A DNA stretch of 63,072 nt from an uncultured Collinsella sp. (GTDB taxonomy: Bacteria > Actinomycetota > Coriobacteriia > Coriobacteriales > Coriobacteriaceae), in contig UQTR01000004.1 in the NCBI GenBank assembly GCA_900544065.1, positions 1 through 63,072 on the forward strand, read 5' to 3'. Both the position numbers and the translations under genes were made by a program. The notes under the pieces were generated by a model. The model ran no database searches, had not been told where the DNA came from, and worked only from the letters and a program-made list of their open reading frames with translations. This document shows, piece by piece, positions 60,301-63,072 of this stretch (positions are counted from its first letter, which is position 1; every line of letters begins with the position of its first letter).

Positions 60301-63023
60301 CACCTTCGGCGAGGGCGAGAACGCCGTGACGTTCACGGACGGCAAGGCGGCCTTTGCGCTTAAGGACGGCGGGGAGAAGACCATCGCCGGCCTACCCGTG
60401 GGCGCGCGCTACACCGTGACCGAGGGTGCGGCCGAGGGCTACGCGACCACGGCCGACGGGGCCGAGGGCACCGTGACCGAGGCCGGCGCGACCGCGGCGT
60501 TCACCAACACGTACGGAACGGCCACCGAGGGCAGGGACGTCTCCACCGCGGGGCTCTTCACCAAGACGCTCAAGGGCCGCGACTGGGCGGAGAGCGACAG
60601 CTTCCAGTTCGCGCTCACGGGCGAGGACGGCGCGCCCATGCCCGAGGGCTCCAAGACCGTCAGTGTGAATGCCGCCGGGACCAAGGCGGGCGAAAAGGTC
60701 GCCTTCGACTTTGGCCACATCCGCTACACGCTCGACGACATCAGGGACGCCGGGTTCGCCGAGGTCGGCGGCAAGCGCGTGCGCGCCAAGACCTTCACCT
60801 ACACGGTGAGCGAGGCCAGGCCCGCTGACGGCTCGGCTATCGCCGGCGTGGCCTACGACGGCCATGCCGCCACGATGACGGTGACCGTGACCGACGACGG
60901 CTCCGGCAACCTCACGGCCTCGACGCCCGCGATCGCGCAGGCGAGCGGCGGCGACTTCGTCAACACCTACACGACCGGGCTCGACTACTCGGCCCGCGCG
61001 GGCGTGCGTCTGTCCAAGACGCTCTCCGGCCGCGCCATGGAGGCGGGGCAGTTCGCCTTCACCGTGACCGCCGACGACGAGACGGCCGCCAAACTCGGCC
61101 TCAAGACCGGCAAGGACGCCTACGCCGTTTCCGCAGCCGATGACGGGGAGGCCGACTTTATCGACCTCATCGGCGGCGCCGCGGAGGGCGACGTGGAGTT
61201 AACCGATGCCGACGCGGGCAAGACCTACAGCTTCACCGTCGCCGAGACCAAACTTGGCGGCGACGGCTACACCAACGACACCGAGCCGCGCACGGTGACC
61301 ATCGCGCCCGCCTACGACGCCACGACGGGCGAACTCACGGTCACGACCACGGTCGTCAAGGACGGTGTCGAGGTCGCTCGCAGCGAGGTCTCGACGGCCG
61401 ATGACGCTGCGTCGCTACCAGCGCCCGTGACGGTGGCGTTCCAGAACTCCTACGAGGCCACCGGCACGCTCGGCGGCGAGGGCAGCGTGGCCATCGATGC
61501 CACCAAGACGCTGACGGGCCGCGCCGCGGCGGCGGGCGAGTTCTCGTTCTCCGTCCGCGATGCGCACGGTAACGTGGTCGCGACCGCGTCCAACCGGGCC
61601 TCCGGCGACGGCGAGGTCGCGGAGCTCGCGTTCTCGCCCATCGCCTACACCACCGACGAGCTCGAGCAGATGGTGGCGGACGGCGCCGCCACCAAGACGG
61701 CCGACGGCTCCTGGACCATCCCCTATACCGTTTCCGAGGACACGGCGGCGCTGCCCGCCGGCGTGACGGCGACCGCCTCGAGCTTCGACATCACCGTCAA
61801 GGTGACCGATAACGGCAAGGGCGGGCTGGATGTGGTCGTGACCTACCCCGAGGGCTCCGACGGTACGCTGTCGTTCGTGAACGGCTACGGCACCAACGAG
61901 GCGACGGTCGACCTCGCGGGCACCAAGACGCTGGCGCTCGGCCAGGCCGGACTCGGCCTGACGCAGGCCGACATCGAGGGCAAGTACACCTTCAAGATTG
62001 AGCCGCTGGACGGCGCACCCGCACCGGTCGACGCCTCCGGCAAGACGGTGACCGAGGCGGTCAACGATGCCGCCGGCAACGTCGAGCTGGGCCACGTCAC
62101 GTTCAAGCAGCCGAGTGACCTCGACGATGCCGCGATCGACGGCGACGGCCTGCGCTCCAAGACGTTCGCCTACCGGGTGAGCGAGTCCGGCTCGGTCGGC
62201 GGCGTGGTCAATGACGCGGTGGCGTCCAGGACCTTCACGGTCAAGGTGGTCGAGGACACCAACGCGGGCACGCTCGCCGCGGAGGTCCTGCCCGCCGAGG
62301 GCACGCCCGAGGGTAAGGGCGCGTTCGAGTTCACCAATACCTACGGCGTCGGCCCCGCCCCGAGCACCGTCACCGACCAGATCAAGGTGAGCAAGAAGCT
62401 CAAGGGCCGCGACCTGGTCGAGGGCGAGTTCGAGTTCCAGTTGATCGAGATCAACGCCGACGGCAGCGAGAGCGTCGCGGCGACGGGCAAGAACGCCGCA
62501 GACGGCACGGTGGCGCTCAACCCCATCACCTACACCACGCCCGGCACGCACAGCTACGAGCTGCGCGAGGTCGCCGGCACGGCGGGCGGCGTGACGTACG
62601 ACAGGGCGACCTACCGCGTGCGCACGACGGTCACCGATGCCGGCAACGGCACGCTCGCCGTCAAGCACGAGCTCACGGATGCCGAGGGCAACCCCACGGG
62701 CGATGACTCGGTGACGTTCACCAACGGCTACGAGGCCGCGCCCGTCACCCTCAGGCTGGGCGCCGCCAAGGTGCTCAAGGGCGCCGAGCTCAGGGCGGGC
62801 CAGTTCAGCTTCGAGCTCAAGAGCCGGGACGGCAAGGTCATGTCGACCGCCAAGAATGCCGCCGATGGCAGCGTCACGTTCGATGCGCTGACCTTCAAGC
62901 AGGCCGGCACCTACACCTTCACGGTGAGCGAGGTCGACGACGGCCAGGCGCACGTGACCTACGACAAGGCGGTGCACAAGATCGTCGTCACGGTGAGCGA
63001 CGAGGCGGCAGACGGCACCAGGA
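51371..63023 (+). CDS. giant modular surface adhesin, 3' end missing
   Basis: An uninterrupted frame of 3,884 codons from ATG 51371 to the end of genuine sequence. Residues 1-47 are a signal peptide ending ATSASA. A fibro-slime/PA14-like domain follows, with FSGDDDVWVYIDGVLVGDLG at about 294-313. SpaA-like prealbumin domains begin near 404 (NGEAVNGATFALY) and 702 (GKPVNGATFELY). From about 965 a long array of pilin-type (Spy0128/FctA-like) domains repeats a Lys segment (KTLEGR, KTLSGR), a Glu strand (YTVSE) and an Asn strand (FTNTY), the residues that form intramolecular isopeptide bonds. Two DUF11-like domains interrupt the array at about 2416-2673. The C-terminal cell-wall sorting signal would lie beyond the contig. 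Likely a cell-wall fibre for host or bacterial attachment. Confidence 0.93.
54250..62990 (+). repeat. array of about 18 isopeptide-type domains in the adhesin
   Basis: Domain ends are marked by F-x-N-x-Y strands near nt 54745, 55182, 55655, 56150, 56707, 57202, 57630, 58103, 59767, 60180, 60500, 60956, 61440, 61875, 62330 and 62717, with DUF11-like modules at 58620-59390. Units are about 330-560 bases and diverged in sequence, so they are protein-level rather than DNA-level repeats. From about 60190 the units are clearly richer in G+C. Confidence 0.8.
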
Positions 63024-63072
63024 CTGTCTCTTATACACATCTCCGAGCCCACGAGACCCTAAGACATCTCGT
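63024..63072 (+). other. Nextera sequencing adapter (artefact)
   Basis: CTGTCTCTTATACACATCT (63024-63042) is the Tn5 mosaic end used in Nextera libraries. It is followed by CCGAGCCCACGAGAC (63043-63057), an 8-base index-like stretch (63058-63065) and ATCTCGT (63066-63072), the start of the flow-cell sequence. This is not genomic DNA. Read through in frame it would add a false VSYTHLRAHE tail to the adhesin; on the other strand it gives the well-known false peptide MCIRDS. Confidence 0.97.

Noticed and set aside
61415..63052. 545-codon minus-strand frame beginning MGSEMCIRDS
   Set aside because: Its start is encoded by the Nextera adapter and the rest is antisense to the adhesin.

Overview
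The window reads as one contig from a high-GC Gram-positive of the class Coriobacteriia, most likely Collinsella. This is an inference from the 16S 3' sequence, the gene repertoire (TadA, FtsH, EF-G-like, YeiH, sugar PTS) and the actinobacterial codon bias; no database search was possible. The contig starts inside a 16S rRNA gene. It ends in an untrimmed Nextera sequencing adapter (63024-63072), so true genomic sequence stops at about 63023, inside a giant gene.

Layout. 1-4184: rRNA operon (16S 3' part, spacer without tRNA, 23S, 5S, terminator). 4251-10793: an AT-rich membrane-protein gene, an Hsp20 chaperone, a YycJ-type metallo-hydrolase, then tilS-hpt-ftsH. 10924-17453: a PLP aminotransferase, a PHP phosphoesterase, an RlmD-type rRNA methyltransferase and a three-gene polar amino acid ABC importer. 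17692-20882: an EF-G-like protein with altered GTPase motifs and a secreted or anchored DNA/RNA nuclease. 21002-28424: a LacI regulator divergent from a five-gene operon (PTS EIIBC, GatZ-family protein, transaldolase, split transketolase) closed by the PTS EIIA. 28425-29290: a gene-free stretch full of short inverted repeats and an unusual cluster of TAGAGAGA motifs. 29291-36423: larE, a HAD phosphatase, a second LacI regulator, glmS, a GntR regulator and a YeiH-type permease. 36683-39708: an NtrC-like regulator with an eroded ATPase domain, a one-helix membrane protein, a nitroreductase and a small conserved protein. 39890-44120: a frameshifted MarR regulator and two ABC exporter half-subunits. 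44232-50718: cysE, dedA, ilvE, lemA, tetR, tRNA-Ser(UGA) and a TadA-glycerate kinase fusion. 51371-end: a giant modular surface adhesin, at least 3,884 residues.

How the parts work together. The PTS operon looks like a self-contained route for a ketohexose: uptake and phosphorylation, epimerisation to fructose 6-phosphate, then transaldolase and transketolase to feed the pentose phosphates, under a divergent LacI repressor. The MarR-ABC cluster looks like a drug or peptide efflux unit whose regulator is broken in this sequence. The adhesin carries a signal peptide, a fibro-slime/PA14-like head, SpaA-like domains and a long array of pilin-type isopeptide domains. Its promoter region holds a run of nine G placed between a -35-like and a -10-like element, which suggests phase-variable expression.

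Intergenic DNA is rich in hairpin repeats. At least four small families occur in two to four copies or as near-perfect palindromes, several directly abutting stop codons. They look like REP or MITE-type elements and also may act as transcript ends.
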